In this document: in pieces, positions 49,028 through 62,315 of the stretch
Layout: each line of letters begins with the position of its first letter
Numbering within the stretch: the stretch's first letter is position 1
Assembly: GCF_019703515.2 (NCBI RefSeq)
Contig: NC_059347.1
Location: 22,621,501-22,685,500, forward strand
Source of the DNA: Myxocyprinus asiaticus
Lineage: Eukaryota; Chordata; Actinopteri; Cypriniformes; Catostomidae
Direction: 5' to 3'
Length of the DNA: 64,000 nucleotides
Made by a program: the position numbers and the translations under genes
The notes under the pieces: generated by a model
Told to the model about the DNA's origin: nothing
The model's database searches: none
What the model saw: the letters and a program-made list of their open reading frames with translations, nothing else

Positions 49028-50330
49028 GATGTTCCACCCATTCTCAAAATCCCCCAGGATTCAACAGCCAACTGCAGCTTCAGCTGTTCTCCTTTTTCTA
49101 CTTCTCATTCTGTCTAACAGCAGTTTACTCACTGATCCACGATCAATATTGTGGTAATGTGTTTACAAATTTGATAGTCTTGACATCACCAATAACTCAT
49201 TTATTACATAAAAACATGAAATGGTATGTGGATTAAAGTAAAGAAGCACTTGATCAATGTGACTGACCATTTGAAAAGCAGTTTATGGGCATTTTATGGT
49301 ATAATTGAATGAGTTTATGTCATGTTGTCAATTCTATCATGTCATTGACACATGAAAAATTACGTTAATGTATGAATAATTTTCTTTGCCTTCTCCCAAT
49401 GACATTTATTTTCATCAGTATTATAACCAAAAGGCTTGCCCGACTATTGCTGTTGTAACTCAAACTCAAAAGCACTTCCTGCAACGAAACCGTGGCCATT
49501 GCATTGGGTCCAAAATCACCATTGTGCATGTTTGAAAATACAGTGACCTTCAAATTGCCTATTTATGGTCAGAGAAGCTTTTGAAGAGTTTCCTTTTCTT
49601 CTATGCACAAGCGTGCATGTGGTCTACAGATGCACAAGCAGAAACAATGGACTTCTCTTTTTAATGCTACCCCACTGTCATTTCCTAATAACTGACTTTA
49701 TGCATCTCTGTCAGGGACTGACCTGCGGTATACTGCAACAACCAATTGTATCTCTGAAATATGAAATCATGCAGGGGAGAAGAGAAATGGAGAGGGAAAT
49801 AATAACAACGGTTTGTTGTGTTTGTATATTTATGCTTTGCAAATACACATTGTATTTGTAATTTGCATTGGTGGCTTGGACAATTGAATGAAAACACAGG
49901 CATTTATTTATTCGAGCATTTGTTATAATCGATATTTGGCCTGGGGATGTGCGGACAAACAAAAAACATTTAATCTTTCAGTATCGACCCCACATGAGGA
50001 TTTGTATCCAATCTTGGGTTTGCCGTAATTACACCCTGATTGAAGTGCATTAACTGTGATTGTTCACTCACTATCTGATTTTAAAGTCTTGGCCCAGTTC
50101 AAATAGAGATTTTTCTCAGAGATTGGCAGTAAGAAAATTCAGTAAATTACCTCACAGAGACCAGCTTAAATCCCTTTTCAATCTAGTAAACAAGTGTAGA
50201 GCTTGTTTGATTGTATTGTCCATCTGTCCACATTCTGCTGAATCATACTTGGTGAATGTTACCTATTCCAGCAAGAATCAGTGTGTCTTTTAAAAGAATA
50301 TTCCAGTACAGTATCTTTAAGGTCTCAGAG
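49028..50330 (+). other. ttc37 3' UTR and convergent intergenic space
   Basis: ATTAAA at 49232-49237, 205 bp after the ttc37 stop, is a possible polyadenylation signal. The remainder up to the fam81b remnant has no recognised exon or repeat. Confidence 0.45.
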
Positions 50331-51024
50331 TTACTTCAGCCCCATCATGTTTCTCTGGATCTGTCTGATGTCTCTTTGTATCTCTCACTTATCCAGCTTG
50401 GCTTTGGTGTCACCGATGCGTTTTAGAGATGCAGTGGCATCATGAACGGCCTGGAACCCTGACAAACAGAATGATAGAGATCACCTCTCTCAAACTTTAA
50501 GGGCCCAGCCTTTTGGGAGCATTGACTCTCTGGCAGGAAATATGTGTTAGATGTCTCATTTATAATGCATCAACTACCCTCAGTCTGACACCAGAAACTC
50601 AAAGAGAATTTGAGAGGGAAACTCATGTACATTTTGAGGCTGTAGGTTACAATGATTCATTTAGCTTTTGCTGGGTCTTTTCTATTAAATGCCTGTCTGT
50701 AAGTCAGTAACCCTTTCAAATTGTGTGGTTGAAAAGAAATGTTATAGACAAATAAATGTCAAAGCTGCCACGCCAGAAGGTAGCCAGTAGGCTTAGTTTA
50801 AAAGTGTTTAAGCACACCCATGTGTATATTAAGCTTGGTTAAGTGGTTCCAAAAGACTAGAAATTGTATTCTAACTGCACTCTATTTTCCCCAATTAAAC
50901 AACATTTGTTTAAATGAAATATAGACTACTGCTTCTTTTTTTTTTCTTCTTTTTTTTAGGGCAAAGGTTGTCGCACCAAATATTGATTTAGCTTTTTTAA
51001 TGTTTACTGAACTTTGTATGGTGT

Positions 51025-51165
51025 TAACTCTTCTTCTTCTTTTGGCTGCTCCTGTTAGGGGTCGCCACAGCGGACCATCCATGATCCGCATATTTAACTT
51101 GGCACAGGTTTTACCCCAGATGCCCTTCCTGACGCAACCCCCAGTGGCTGGGGGACTCTCACTCT
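51025..51165. repeat. Fish interspersed repeat fragment (GGGGTCGCCACAGCGG)
   Basis: TTCTTCTTTTGGCTGCTCCTGTTAGGGGTCGCCACAGCGGACCATCC, continuing to CAGATGCCCTTCCTGACGC, is a common fish repeat tail. Which retroelement it belongs to I cannot say from memory with confidence. Confidence 0.6.
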
Positions 51166-54100
51166 TTGTATGATGTTAACTGATGAATGAAACTGTTTAT
51201 GGCATTATTTTTGAAGACATCCTGACTATGTGACATTTTTCATTGCCTAAAACTTTTGCACAGTACTGTACGTATAATATATGACTGAAATACAAGCACT
51301 TCTAAAACATTTATTTGACAAACCACAGGACCATTTAAAAAAACTTGATCAAAATGTGTGAGAAATGTATTGGTGGCCAGTTTCAACTCTTAGAATATAC
51401 ACTTTCCCTTAAAATTTTAAGGTTGAAATCCATGGTATTTGTCAAGCACCCATTAATTCATGGCTGTGTTGCAGGTTATGTTAGGGTTGCTTGTTATGCA
51501 CAAGGACCATTTGAAAATGACCATTTTAAATAAAATAAAAAACTATTAATTGTGATGTAAAAGCTAAACTCATGAGTCTAACTCTTAGAGTAAAGCTTGA
51601 GCAATAGTTTCTGGCTACTTTTTCAGTGTGTTTGTTTTTCTTTTGCCCATATGGTGCTCTTCATTAGAGTCAGTGTACGCTGTCTTGACTCACCACAATT
51701 ACATAACACTGGAAGCATTGCCAGCCAATTGCTTTGATTTTGTCACACTATGAAAATAAGTTTTTCCACTGGGATGATGGGCAAGGCTCCATTTCAGCAA
51801 ACAAAAACTGCCATCTGTGCTCCACATTGCATAGTCAGGAGCTAATATTGTCACAAAGAGCATTCACCTTGCTTATGCCATGATGGCTCATGTGGCTGCA
51901 TGTACTGTAGACTGGCAATTGCACTATTTGAAGCCACATCTGGTGAGTCACTGAGCTCCCCTGGGAGCTGTTTCGTGCTAAAACACCAGGCCATTTACAA
52001 GTTTCTCCATTTACATCGCAATTAACTGCACATTTCCGGTCTTTGGGTAAGAATTGTAATAACAGATGTCAGGCCTGTCAATAGGTGTGATATTCTGGAT
52101 CACATATATAGATTTTGTGATATCCAGATATTAAATTAAGAAAACCCTTAGTTATAATTGCAAATATTATTGTCATTAAAGTTTATTACAACCAGATGGT
52201 GGTCCCTAGATACGGTTCGGGTTACTCCTTCAGTGTAAATCTTTACGATTTTTTTTTCTCAAATCCCTTTCTTGAAGTTTGAGCAACAAAGGTGATGCTT
52301 TTTTGTTGTTGTTTTAAAATAGGTGCATAATCAGTAACATTCCCAATACAAGTCTATATTATTAATTCTGTCATTCTTTATATTTTATCAGGAACTCTTA
52401 ATATAAGCTATACTCAACTGTATGAAACAAATATTTTCAGTATTGATAATTGCATACTTCCAGTTGTTGCATTTCCTTCTGTAAATCTCCAGTGGCATTC
52501 CTCTGAGAGATCAACTTCTCTGAAAGTGAGGTGTCTAGTTTTCCTATTTCCTGAGAGAGTTGACACAAAAAGAATAAGAGATGAATTTAACAAAGTTTTA
52601 AGATTGCCATCACATCTACTTTGTTCTAATTTTCTTTCTAGGTCTTCACTATATCACACTATGTTGATATAGTACACTGGCTAAAAACCATATATGCAAT
52701 AACATCTTTCTTGCGAATAATGTTGATCGGGATGTTTTGACATCAGTGTGCACGAGCTAGTGTTCCCATGTGCATTTGACACAGACACTGGCGGTTCTAC
52801 TCCTTTTTCATTTTCAGTTACCTATATGGCGGCTGGTGACCATTCCCCAGAGCTAATGCACTGCAATCAATGTTAAGGTGGCGTTATGCCATGCAGGGAC
52901 TCCAGTTTATTTGGATGACAACGTTGCAATTTCCCAATCCCCAGTAAGAGAGACGTGTGCTACGGATGATGCAATTTCATATTTTATTTGTATGCATACT
53001 GGCTTGGTCAAAACATTTATTTGCTTCTGCCTAGAATGTAGAAGACGACAAATACAGCCATGCTCATAACAAAAGCACATAGGTTTTATTATTATTTTAC
53101 CATTGTAAATTTATATTTTTGGTAGTACCATGCTATTCTTTGAAGTACCAAATTAAATATATCTTTAAAAATAGTAGATAGAATATGAATTATAATATAT
53201 GAATATGGTAATTTTTTTTGCATCAACTGTATTTATCAAAGTACCAAGGTTTTACCATAAAATATCATCACTTTACCATGGCACTGCCATAGTATTTTTT
53301 AAGGGTCCTAATGGAGAGAACACAGACTGTTTTGTGCAATGCTTATATTAAAAGAAATGGCTTTCATGGAAAACATTTTGGTAATTAATGTAGAATTCAA
53401 TTTAATCTAAGTATGAACGATCACACACTTTCACTGCTCTGGTCACAATGTCTCACCTTCAGCTCCATGTCTCTCAGCTTCAGTTCCAGCCCAGAGCACA
53501 ACTCACTCTCTTCCCATTGGAGATTTAGGATGTTCCACCCACCAACACCAATATCAGCTGACAGTTTAGCAGTACTAACATCACACCTAAGACATTAAGT
53601 AATTCAAGATGAACTTTTGTAAGAAAACTACTATGACTATGTTTTTCATATTCTCAAAAGTTGGTTTGGTTTATTTAGCAGAAGGTGGCAAAGGGTGTCC
53701 AAGTCTGGCCGAAGATTAAAGGCAAATATAAAGAGAACACATCATAAATCTTGTTTGTGCCCTGAAGAAAAAAAGTATTTTAGATCTCTCTCATTCCAGA
53801 TGGGTTAATTAATAGATTTACTGTTAATGTGTGATGGGGGGTGGGTGGATGTGATCTTATGGTCAGAGAAAAGTCATAGGTCATACAGCCGGCAAACAAT
53901 TCAGTCAGTTCATGTTATCATGCTCAGCCTACTGTGTTAACGCCTGTAAGGCACTGCTGACTTTCTGTTCTCTGTCTATTTTCAGATTAATTTAGATATA
54001 AATATTGTGCTTTTTGGATATACAAATATCAAAAAGGCATTCAAGTTCACTAAGCTGTTTATTTGGATATACACATTATCCTACACATGAATGGTAATAA

Positions 54101-55589
54101 CATTTTCAACGTCATTGTTATAAAATCTCATTTACATTATTGCCACTTGTCACAATCATTCATAATCACTTTAATAGTACAGGGAAGTATTATATACTTT
54201 CAGTTCCAAATCAAGGCATGTTGGGAGGTGTAATACACATTTCCACAAACTGGAAGATATAGAGCCTTTATCTTCTTTTGCACTATGCTAGCTGAGTAGG
54301 ACAAAGGGCATGTAAGAGTGTATGTACACAACCAGTCTAAATTCTGGACACACTTGACTGAATTCTTGACTGAGTTTCTAATTACCTTAAAAACCTTGTT
54401 CTAAGAGCTTATGCTTCGTTTGAAATAATTGTACAGACATATATTCTGCCAACATATGAATTTCTTTACAAAAGTAAGGTTTTGATTTAAAATTGAATTT
54501 TATTTTTTTTTTAAATGGATGAGTTTGACCACATAGTGTAGAAAAAGCAGCCAACAAGTGGGCATTATACATGGGAACTCCATCAATACTGTTTAAACAG
54601 CATCCCAGGTTGAAACGCCTTAGATACAGTAGTTTTGATTTGTTTGATGATTTTGGTGACAATAAAATTTCCATACCGTTATTTGACAAATAGTATTTGT
54701 GTAATTTCATAGTTTTGGTGCCTTTACTGTTATACTCAAATGTGGAAGATAGTAAAAATTGAGAAGTTGTGGCCAATGTGTTTTGTTTTCTGCTGGGTAC
54801 ATTACCTCTTAAATGTAATCTGCTACTGATTACAAATTGCACTAGACTAAAATTGGTAAACATGAAGTCAAACAGCAATTGGGTGACTCTTTTAAAGTCA
54901 AAACTGATAGATAATGCAATCCATATGTAATCATGAATTCTACAAAAAGTGTAATCTAACTAATCTGGAACGGCAATCTGTAACTGTAAACTGGTAAAAA
55001 AAAAAAAAATTAATAATCTAATTACAATCACTTGATTTTTTTGTAATCTGATTACATAAAAAAGATTATATGTACTGTAGTCCATTACCACCCAACACTG
55101 TGCATGTGAGCATACAATAAATATAATCTTTGTAATTTCACCATGAATGTCATATGTGTGGTATACATGATCTTGCACACTGCGACCTTGCTACTCTGCC
55201 TCTGAGATCCCTAATACCAGTCATGTTCTTGTGATCCAAGCTCTTCACTGCAAATGTCGTCCCTGCAGCAAGGCTGTCTCTCTCATTAATCTGTGCTTCC
55301 AGCACCTGGGGAGACAGTGGATTGTTCTTGTCTAGCGGACATGAGTTGCTCATATCAGCAGTCAGTCACTGCTATCACAATTTTACAGACTTCAGTAATT
55401 CTCCCATAATAATGCAGAAGTAATTATTTAAATTGTTGTTGTTTTAATTAATAGCTTCTTTGTCGGAGAATGTACCTTGAGTGCAGCCACATTTTGTCCT
55501 TTTAGATGGAAAGATTGATGTGGTTTAACAAAAGCTATATCCAGATTCATAATTGTTTTTCCATAGCTCATCAAGCCTTCGTTTTTACA

Positions 55590-56604
55590 CTGATCAGCCA
55601 CAATATTAAAACCACTGACAGGTGAAGTTAATAACATTTATTATCTCGTTACAAGGGCACCTGTCAGGGGGTGGGATATATTAGGCAGCAAGTGAACAGT
55701 CAGTCCTTGAATTTCATGTGTTGGAAGCAGGAAAAATGGGCAAGCGTAAGGATCTGAGCGACTTTGATAAGGGCCAAATTGTGATGGCTAGATGACTGGG
55801 TCAGAGCATCTCCAAAACGGCAGGTTTTGTGGGGTGTTCCCAGTATGCAGTGGTTAGTACCATCCAAAAATTGTCCAAGGAAGGACAACTGGTGAATCGG
55901 CAGCAGGGTCATGGGCGCCCAAGGCTCATTGATGCACGTGGGGAGCGAAGGCTAGCCCATCTGGTCCAATCCCACAGAAGAGCTACTGTAGCACAAATTG
56001 CATGATAAAAAAGGTGGCAGAACACACAGTGCATCGCAGGTTGCTACGTATGGGGCTGTGTAGCTGCTGACCCCTGTCCACCGCCGAAAGTGCCTACAGT
56101 GGGCACGTGAGCATCAGAACTGGACCGTGGAGCAATGGAATAAGGTGGCCTGGTCTGATGAATCATATTTTCTTTTAGATCATGTGGACGGCTGTGTGTG
56201 TATGCATCATTTACTTGGGGAAGAGATGGCAGAAGGATGCACCATGGGAAGAAAGCAGGCCAGCGGAGGCAGTGTGATGCTCTGGGCAATGTTCTGCTGG
56301 GAAACCTTGGGTCCTGGCATTCATGTTGGTGTTACTTTGACACGTACCACCTACCTAAAGATTGTTGCAGACCACGTACACCCCTTCATGGCAATGGTAT
56401 TCCCTGATGGCAGTGGCCTCATTCAGTAGGATAATGCGCCCTGCCATACGGCAAAAATTGTTCAGAAATGGTTTGAGAAACATGAAAAAGAGTTCAAGGT
56501 GTTGACTTGGCCTTCAAATTCCCCAGATCTCAATCCGATTGAGCAGATATGGGATGTGCTGGACCAACAAGTCCGATCCATGGAGGTCCCACTTCGCAAA
56601 ATGG
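55590..56604 (+). mobile_element. Decayed Tc1-like element (second family), 3' end missing
   Basis: The left end reads ACACTGATCAGCCACAATATTAAAACCACTGACAGGTG. A plus-strand transposase relic starts at 55737 (MGKRKDLSDFDKGQIVMAR) and is broken by several stops and shifts. Later parts read SGGSVMLWAMFCWE (near 56260), DNAPCHTAKIV (near 56431) and [14 protein letters not shown] (near 56522), so catalytic motifs survive in pieces. The right inverted end was not found after 56604. It lies in a fam81b pseudogene intron, between 57334 and 55511. Confidence 0.85.
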
Positions 56605-56949
56605 TTCTTTTGACATCTTCCCTAGAACTGATCCTTGCTCATTTTGAATTTTTTTCAGTTTGACTTGCATGTTAAGACGTAAAGGTTTGAGATGCTTTAA
56701 TTGCAGCTGTGATTGATGTAATTTAGACTTGTCTGAGAGGGATGGAGAGAAACATTAACACCTTTCCCACCTCAGAAGCACAATCCCTGAGATAATTTAC
56801 ATTTCATCTGGGATTTCAAATGAAATTGCTGAAATTACGTATTGTAGGCTGGGTATAACAGATGGGTATCCATTCTTATTGAATTAATACAAGGTTCAAA
56901 TATTTTTGTATAATGACCTCTTACCTCTTAACTGACCTCTTAACTGACC

Positions 56950-57153
56950 TCTTAAAAAACATTGGCCTTTATCTATCATGGCCCTCTAATAATCTCCATC
57001 CCTGAATTGGCTACATCACTCTACTCTCCTCTGCACCAGTGGCTGGTGTGTGGTGGGCGTTCTGGCGCACTATGGCTGGTGTTGCATCATCCAGGTGGAT
57101 GCTCCACACTGGTGGTGGTTGAGGAGATTCCCCTTGTACTATGAAAAGCGCTA

Positions 57154-57185
<32 letters not shown>

Positions 57186-57190
57186 TCCCA
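56950..57190 (+). mobile_element. Retroelement 3' tail ending in (ATT)n
   Basis: The passage TGGCGCACTATGGCTGG, GCATCATCCAGGTGGATGCTCCACACTGGTGGTGG, then GAAAAGCGCTATATT, followed by about eleven ATT units, is a common fish retroelement 3' end. The (ATT)n run at 57154-57184 is its tail. Confidence 0.6.
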
Positions 57191-57454
57191 AATAGTTTAC
57201 TTACTAATTCCTATTTTATGCCCACTGTATTGATAATGTTGAAGATTATGACACAACAGTAGTGCTTGATTTGGTTATTAAAAGGAGATTTTCATTTATG
57301 TCAGCTTTTATCTTTGCTTTTACGCCTGGATGACCTTGCTGAGCTATCTGACAATGTGAGTTATGGTCTGAATGTGGCTTTCCAGTATTATTCTAGCAGA
57401 TGACTCCATCAGGACTGAACCTTGAGCAGCACACATCATCCTTGATCTTACAAA

Positions 57455-57560
57455 ACAAAACACATAACATAACATAACATATAACATATAACATATAACA
57501 TATAACATAAAACAAAACAAAAAATCAAATAAAAAAAATAAAAAAAATAAAATAAAAACA
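57455..57560. repeat. Tandem ACATAAC/ACATATAAC repeat
   Basis: Short units of ACATAAC and ATATAAC are repeated at 57460-57515 and run into an A-rich tract with AAATAAA units. Confidence 0.75.
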
Positions 57561-58019
57561 ATGTGTACTTATTTGCTTTTGTCTCCTTTTGCCTTTTGGT
57601 CTTTTAACATTAAAGCAAAGCAATTTGGCAGTGAAGATACTGATTTTCAAAAGCACAAGCCAAATGCTGGGCTCTTGAGATGACTCAAAACTCCAGAAAC
57701 CTGAACAGAGTAACTCTTCATCAAAAAGAAGCCCTCTAAAACACAAACCTCTTAAAAGCCCTTTAAAGAGCTCTTTAAAGAGTAATGCGCATATTTACAA
57801 TGTTTACAACAACATTTACAAATGATTAGTAATCAGACTATGAAAATACTTTACTTTGTAAAAGAACCTATTAAACCTACTCTGAAAAACTTTGCAATTT
57901 AACAGAACCAAATGTTCGTTGAAGCTATTAGAACATAGTGGCATCCTCCTCACTGTTTTCTCTGACATTGCATTAAATGTTGTGAACATGACTCAAGGGC
58001 TCCAGCAAACTACACCAAT

Positions 58020-58110
58020 ATTGATTAGCTGCCTCTGAGTCCTGTTTCATCCTGATGATCTCATGAATTAAGTATTCATCTAACAGAGGTGAATCCCATT
58101 GACAGAGCAT
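58020..58110 (-). other. Possible further fam81b exon remnant
   Basis: On the minus strand a short open stretch reads LLDEYLIHEIIRMKQDSEAA after a TTTTATCAG acceptor-like sequence. It sits where the exon upstream of the ESHIQTIT exon is expected and loosely recalls the human LLEQAFRIKEDI region. The similarity is weak. Confidence 0.3.
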
Positions 58111-58424
58111 CTTTTTTTTCTGATAAAATGATACAACTTGCCAAGTTGCTTCTTTGGTGTTCTAAGTTCTCGGTGTATGTCCTGAAACAGACAAATACTC
58201 TCAGAACAGAACCTTCCAATAAAAGTGCATATAGTCAGTAGACTTACTTTTCATGAGAAGGGTAAGGCTGCAAAGCTGTCTCATGCGACATGCCTCCTCC
58301 TTTTAGGATCTAAGGATCTCTGTGAATTACAATAGACTGCAATAGACTACAGTAGACTTTTTTAGAAATAGAGACACTTCTATGGAGATGGAATTGTTGC
58401 ATATTAACATACAAATGGAAAGAG

Positions 58425-58640
58425 ATTCACAAATAGAAAGTTGGTTCACAAATAAATTGAATGAGATCCACAAATAAATGTGAGTTTCACAAAAATTAAA
58501 TTAATTCACAAATAAAAAGAATGAGATTTACAAATATATGTTAGGAGTTTCACAAAAATAAAGTGAATTCACAAATAAATAAAATGAGATTTGCAAATAA
58601 AAAAATTATTTACAAATATATTTTTTAACTCTCAAACACA
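58425..58640. repeat. Tandem repeat, TTCACAAATAAA / ATGAGATNNACAAATA units
   Basis: Units of about 50 bp alternate GNTTCACAAATAAA, GAATGAGAT, NNACAAATANATG and GAGTTTCACAAAAAT. Around 58660-58720 the theme recurs in inverted sense (CATTTGTGAATCG, ATTTATTTGTGGATCG, CATTTGTGGATAG). It may be a small foldback element with arms of tandem units. Confidence 0.6.
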
Positions 58641-58719
58641 ACTCTGTCCAGCATTCATTTGTGAATCGTGCGCATTTATTTGTGGATCGCTTCCTGTGCA
58701 TTTGTGGATAGCTACATGC

Positions 58720-60419
58720 ATTTGTCAATTTTGAAACAAATCTAGCATCAAAATGTGCACACAAATCTACAAACAGGTGGACTCCACCCATCGTCTGTTC
58801 AAGCCAATCAGATAACGGCCACATTGCTCGGACCAATCGTAGCATGTTCTATCTTCAACCAATCACACTTCGTTTTACTATCAGGGTGGGACCAGAGTCA
58901 CAGTGCTCTCATGAGCATGGAATCAAGCACATACAGATAAATTCCAATTCCGTGTCTTGTTAAATGTTGACAGCTGAAAATTGCCCATTTGTAGAGTGTC
59001 CTGATCATAAGCTTTATAACTAAACTGGCTGACTGTATGAATCTTCTATTTTAATTTTAACCAAGTTTCTTGACGGAACTGTGTCATCAAAACCTTTACT
59101 CTTAATGTTACATGGCAGATCCAAACAGACACAATACTAGACACTACAAAAGATCAGAAGTACAGATAGTGCCTTTATAAAACATGAATCATATTAGATG
59201 ATCTTAGGAGCACAAACCATAAATTAATACCCTATATTACACAGTGTACAGGATCTACTATGCCAATAATTTGGTTTCACATTATGTTAATGTATTTAAT
59301 AAAAGCAGTTGTAAGGTAATATTTATTAGAATTGAGCATTTTAGCACTTTTGTGCGAATGTTTCTGGAGATACTATTATGGGGTTCCTTTCTAAAATACA
59401 GCATCATGTTCTGAGAGTGATAATTGACTCATTGGTTATTGCCATCTTTTTCAGATGTTTCCCCTGTGTACTGCCCATCAACTTTGAGCACTTGACTCAC
59501 CTGCTCCAAAGCTTCCAGCTCCAATACAGGACACCTTTTAAAATGTGTAATATGAGATTGTTTATTTTTATGTCAGATTTCTTTTAAGTTACAATGTCAT
59601 GTCTTGAAATGAAAGTGCAATACAAAATTTAAATTAACTGTAACATTGTCTTTGGGTTGACTTAAAAATGAAAATTCTGTAATTTATTCATCCTCATGTT
59701 TTCTATTTAGTTTCTTCTGTGGAAAATGAGAATACACTGTAAAATGTAGATGCTGCTAATGAGGCTGAAATGAAAGCGAGGCTGTCAGTCCCTGTCATAA
59801 TTCCTGACATCTCCTTTTGAGTTCCTCCCAAAGAAAAAAGTCAATCGTTTGGGTTTGGAACAACATGAATATGAGGATAAATGATGACTCATCTCATTTG
59901 ACAAAATATTTTTTGTGATGTAATTGACAAATCTTATTTTGAGGTAATAGGTTTTAAAGAGTGTCTTTTTGTAACACTTTAAAGCAAGTCTGTTGGCTAA
60001 AAGGTATGATTTTATTGGTTACAAATTACAGGTTCTCATGCATGTAACTACAAATGACAATAAATTTGAGTACATGTATTTACACACACAAACACTGGAA
60101 TTGAACTTTACAACTGGAATGCTGGCATGTTGCTCGATTTTGTTGTACATGAACATCCTCATTGCCACGTCATGATGTTGTATCAGTTGTCTGGGACGGA
60201 TACTCCTAGTCAGGGTAAAAGCATTCTGCACAAATGATTGGAAAAAATAACAGTTTCACGTTAAAAACAAGTCCATTACTCTATAGAAAAGAACATGTTA
60301 CACAAACAAGATTGGGCCATGGAGCTTTGTGATGTCTTAACACCAGTAGCACAAAAGTTCCACAACTATTTCCATCTTTTTGTGATGTTGAGCAGAGAGC
60401 ACCAGTATCCTCGCAACTC

Positions 60420-60451
<32 letters not shown>

Positions 60452-61631
60452 GCTACCATGGCACATTCTGAGAGGGGAGTGTCACTTTGCACTTGACTAC
60501 AAGATAATGCACATTGTATTTTGCAATTCATATACTTCAACTTATTGTTGAACTTTAACATGCAACAAATGTAAAGACATAATACAGGGGTATCAAAACG
60601 AATTAGCTGTCTCGCTGGTCTGCAAAGGATGACAGCATTGCTAGACTGATTTTATCATTTATAGGCAGCTTTAGAATGGCACTGTAAGTTGAAGAGAAGC
60701 ATAATTAAATGCTGAAACATTTCAGACTCCTAATGTCCTCATGAACACTCAATTGAGAGAACCAGTAATGTTTTCCCTTCTGAGAACTGTAACACATCTA
60801 TTAGGCAATAGCAAATGTGTAATCAATATTTCTGTTTGAATCCTAAGTGGCATTGGTCTCTTTAGGGAAATTAAACAAACTTCATGTAATGCTGTTACTT
60901 GCTGTGTATAAGTTACATTTACTTTAAACATCACAGTGATGTTCTGTACCAATTAGAACCCTTACACAAATAGTTAAAACATTTAGAGTTATGATTAAAT
61001 AATATTAAAATCTAAGGTCTTCAAAAGGACACATGCGTGGGGTTTTTGTGGGTGTCTTGGCTTTGCCTTCACTTTAAAATCAATAGCATGGCCATAATAT
61101 CTCTGCGCTCTTGAGCTCAGCTTGAAACTGGAAAACTACTGTTAACATGTTATCTTCCTTTCTACTCTTTCTACTTGTTCATATTGTCCACAAAACAAAA
61201 ACAAGACATTAAAGCAAAATCTAAATTAGGCTTTGGTATGTATAGATACAAACAAAGCGGTGTATTGTTCTAATGTAATTCACCTTTCTCTCCATCTGAC
61301 TCAGTAGTGAAGCTGTTATATCAGGAATTGGAACATAATGGGAAGCTTGTTATTTCAAAGTATGTTCTCCGAGGATTGTTAATGGTTTTGGAACTAGGCA
61401 ATACAGTAAAATGTTTTAAAAACAGTGTGGAATAGGCTTCCCCTCCTCTATCACTGTTATAAAAGTCTCAGATTGGCATAAATAAAATGATAAAATAACC
61501 CCAAAATCCCATAGTGTAATTTGGCAGCTTGAATAATAATATAATTGCATCATAATATCTATTCAACAGCACATCTAATTCTCAGGGTCCAAAACCAAAC
61601 CATTATGGATTTAATGTAAATATAATATAAA

Positions 61632-61714
<83 letters not shown>

Positions 61715-62160
61715 AAAACATATATTATTTGAACTTAATAAACAAGGCAAGTGCAGATTTGGTTTTTCGCCAAAACCAAACCATTATATAATATGTAATT
61801 TATTAAACATATATTTAAACTTGATAAAAGATGGAAAAGCAAGTCCAGTTTTGATTTGGCCAAATTCATTCCTAACCAAACCATCATGGATTGGACAGAT
61901 ACTGTATATATATTATAGGCTAACATGTACAATTTATATAACATAAATAATTTGAATATGATGTGTATATGATAATTAATACCATAATTATGTATGGTAG
62001 CCCGTGCTGGTGTGCTCTTCAGATTTTTTATTAGCCTACTTCAAAATTTGAGCTACAGGCCTATTAAGTATTAGTTTATACTGTACATCAAGCTTCAGGT
62101 GTGTACGCATCACACTGTTTGTCTTTTGAAATATTGTCGTATCAAAGAACCTCTGTGTAA
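58720..62160. other. Intergenic between fam81b remnant and mctp1
   Basis: No exon was recognised. It contains (ATT)n at 60421-60451, a long perfect (AT)n run at about 61636-61706, and a short diverged direct repeat (CCAAAACCAAACCATTAT at 61590 and 61772, with a variant at 61873). A partial copy of the ATGAAAATTCTG-type repeat is near 59665-59735. Confidence 0.5.
61636..61706. repeat. (AT)n microsatellite
   Basis: About 70 bp of uninterrupted AT, self-complementary and likely to form cruciforms. Confidence 0.95.
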
Positions 62161-62315
62161 TGTAACTTGTGGCATCATTAGGGAGAGTGCTTGCGCTGTA
62201 AGTGGCCGAGTGTCATTGTGATCGAGGTGTACGCGCTCGTGTGTGCTCGTGTGCGCTCTTCAGTTCAGCGCTCCGCTCGCTGACAGTCTGCTGCCGCTGC
62301 TGTTGGACGAGAACT
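62160..62315 (+). promoter_or_regulatory. CpG-rich 5' UTR / promoter edge of mctp1
   Basis: Base composition changes sharply from AT-rich to GC-rich with many CpGs just before the mctp1 start. A frame open upstream of the ATG begins at a GTG (62202) and has no family support, so it is taken as 5' UTR. Confidence 0.5.

Larger units (their letters stand above)
50331..57420 (-). pseudogene. fam81b: fam81b, apparently inactivated copy
   Basis: FAM81B is a coiled-coil protein without a well-defined biochemical role. Minus-strand exons with human-like sequence: about 57417-57334 (ILESHIQTITHIV), about 55511-55478 (QNVAALK), 55305-55187 (VLEAQINERDSLAAGT to IRDLRGRVAR), 53586-53457 (CDVSTAKLSADI), 52550-52458 and 50458-50331 (GFQAVHDATASLKRI). 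Junctions read GT-AG and in phase where tested. For example, RVA-R-CDVS is completed across the intron. Two stops break it: TAG at 57344-57346, where human has lysine in IVKKLS, and TGA at 50385-50387, followed by 17 more family-like codons. The exons between 53457 and 52550 that should encode the middle coiled coil were not found. It is convergent with ttc37, as I recall for human. The TGA alone might be a natural shorter end; the TAG is the stronger sign. Confidence 0.7.

Noticed and set aside
54387..54878. 163-codon minus-strand frame
   Set aside because: No recognisable family, AT-rich low-bias codons and no splice context; kept out as probably random, though I cannot exclude repeat origin.
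62202..62315. N-terminal extension of the mctp1 frame
   Set aside because: It begins at GTG, has no similarity to MCTP1, and the ATG at 62316 has a good context.
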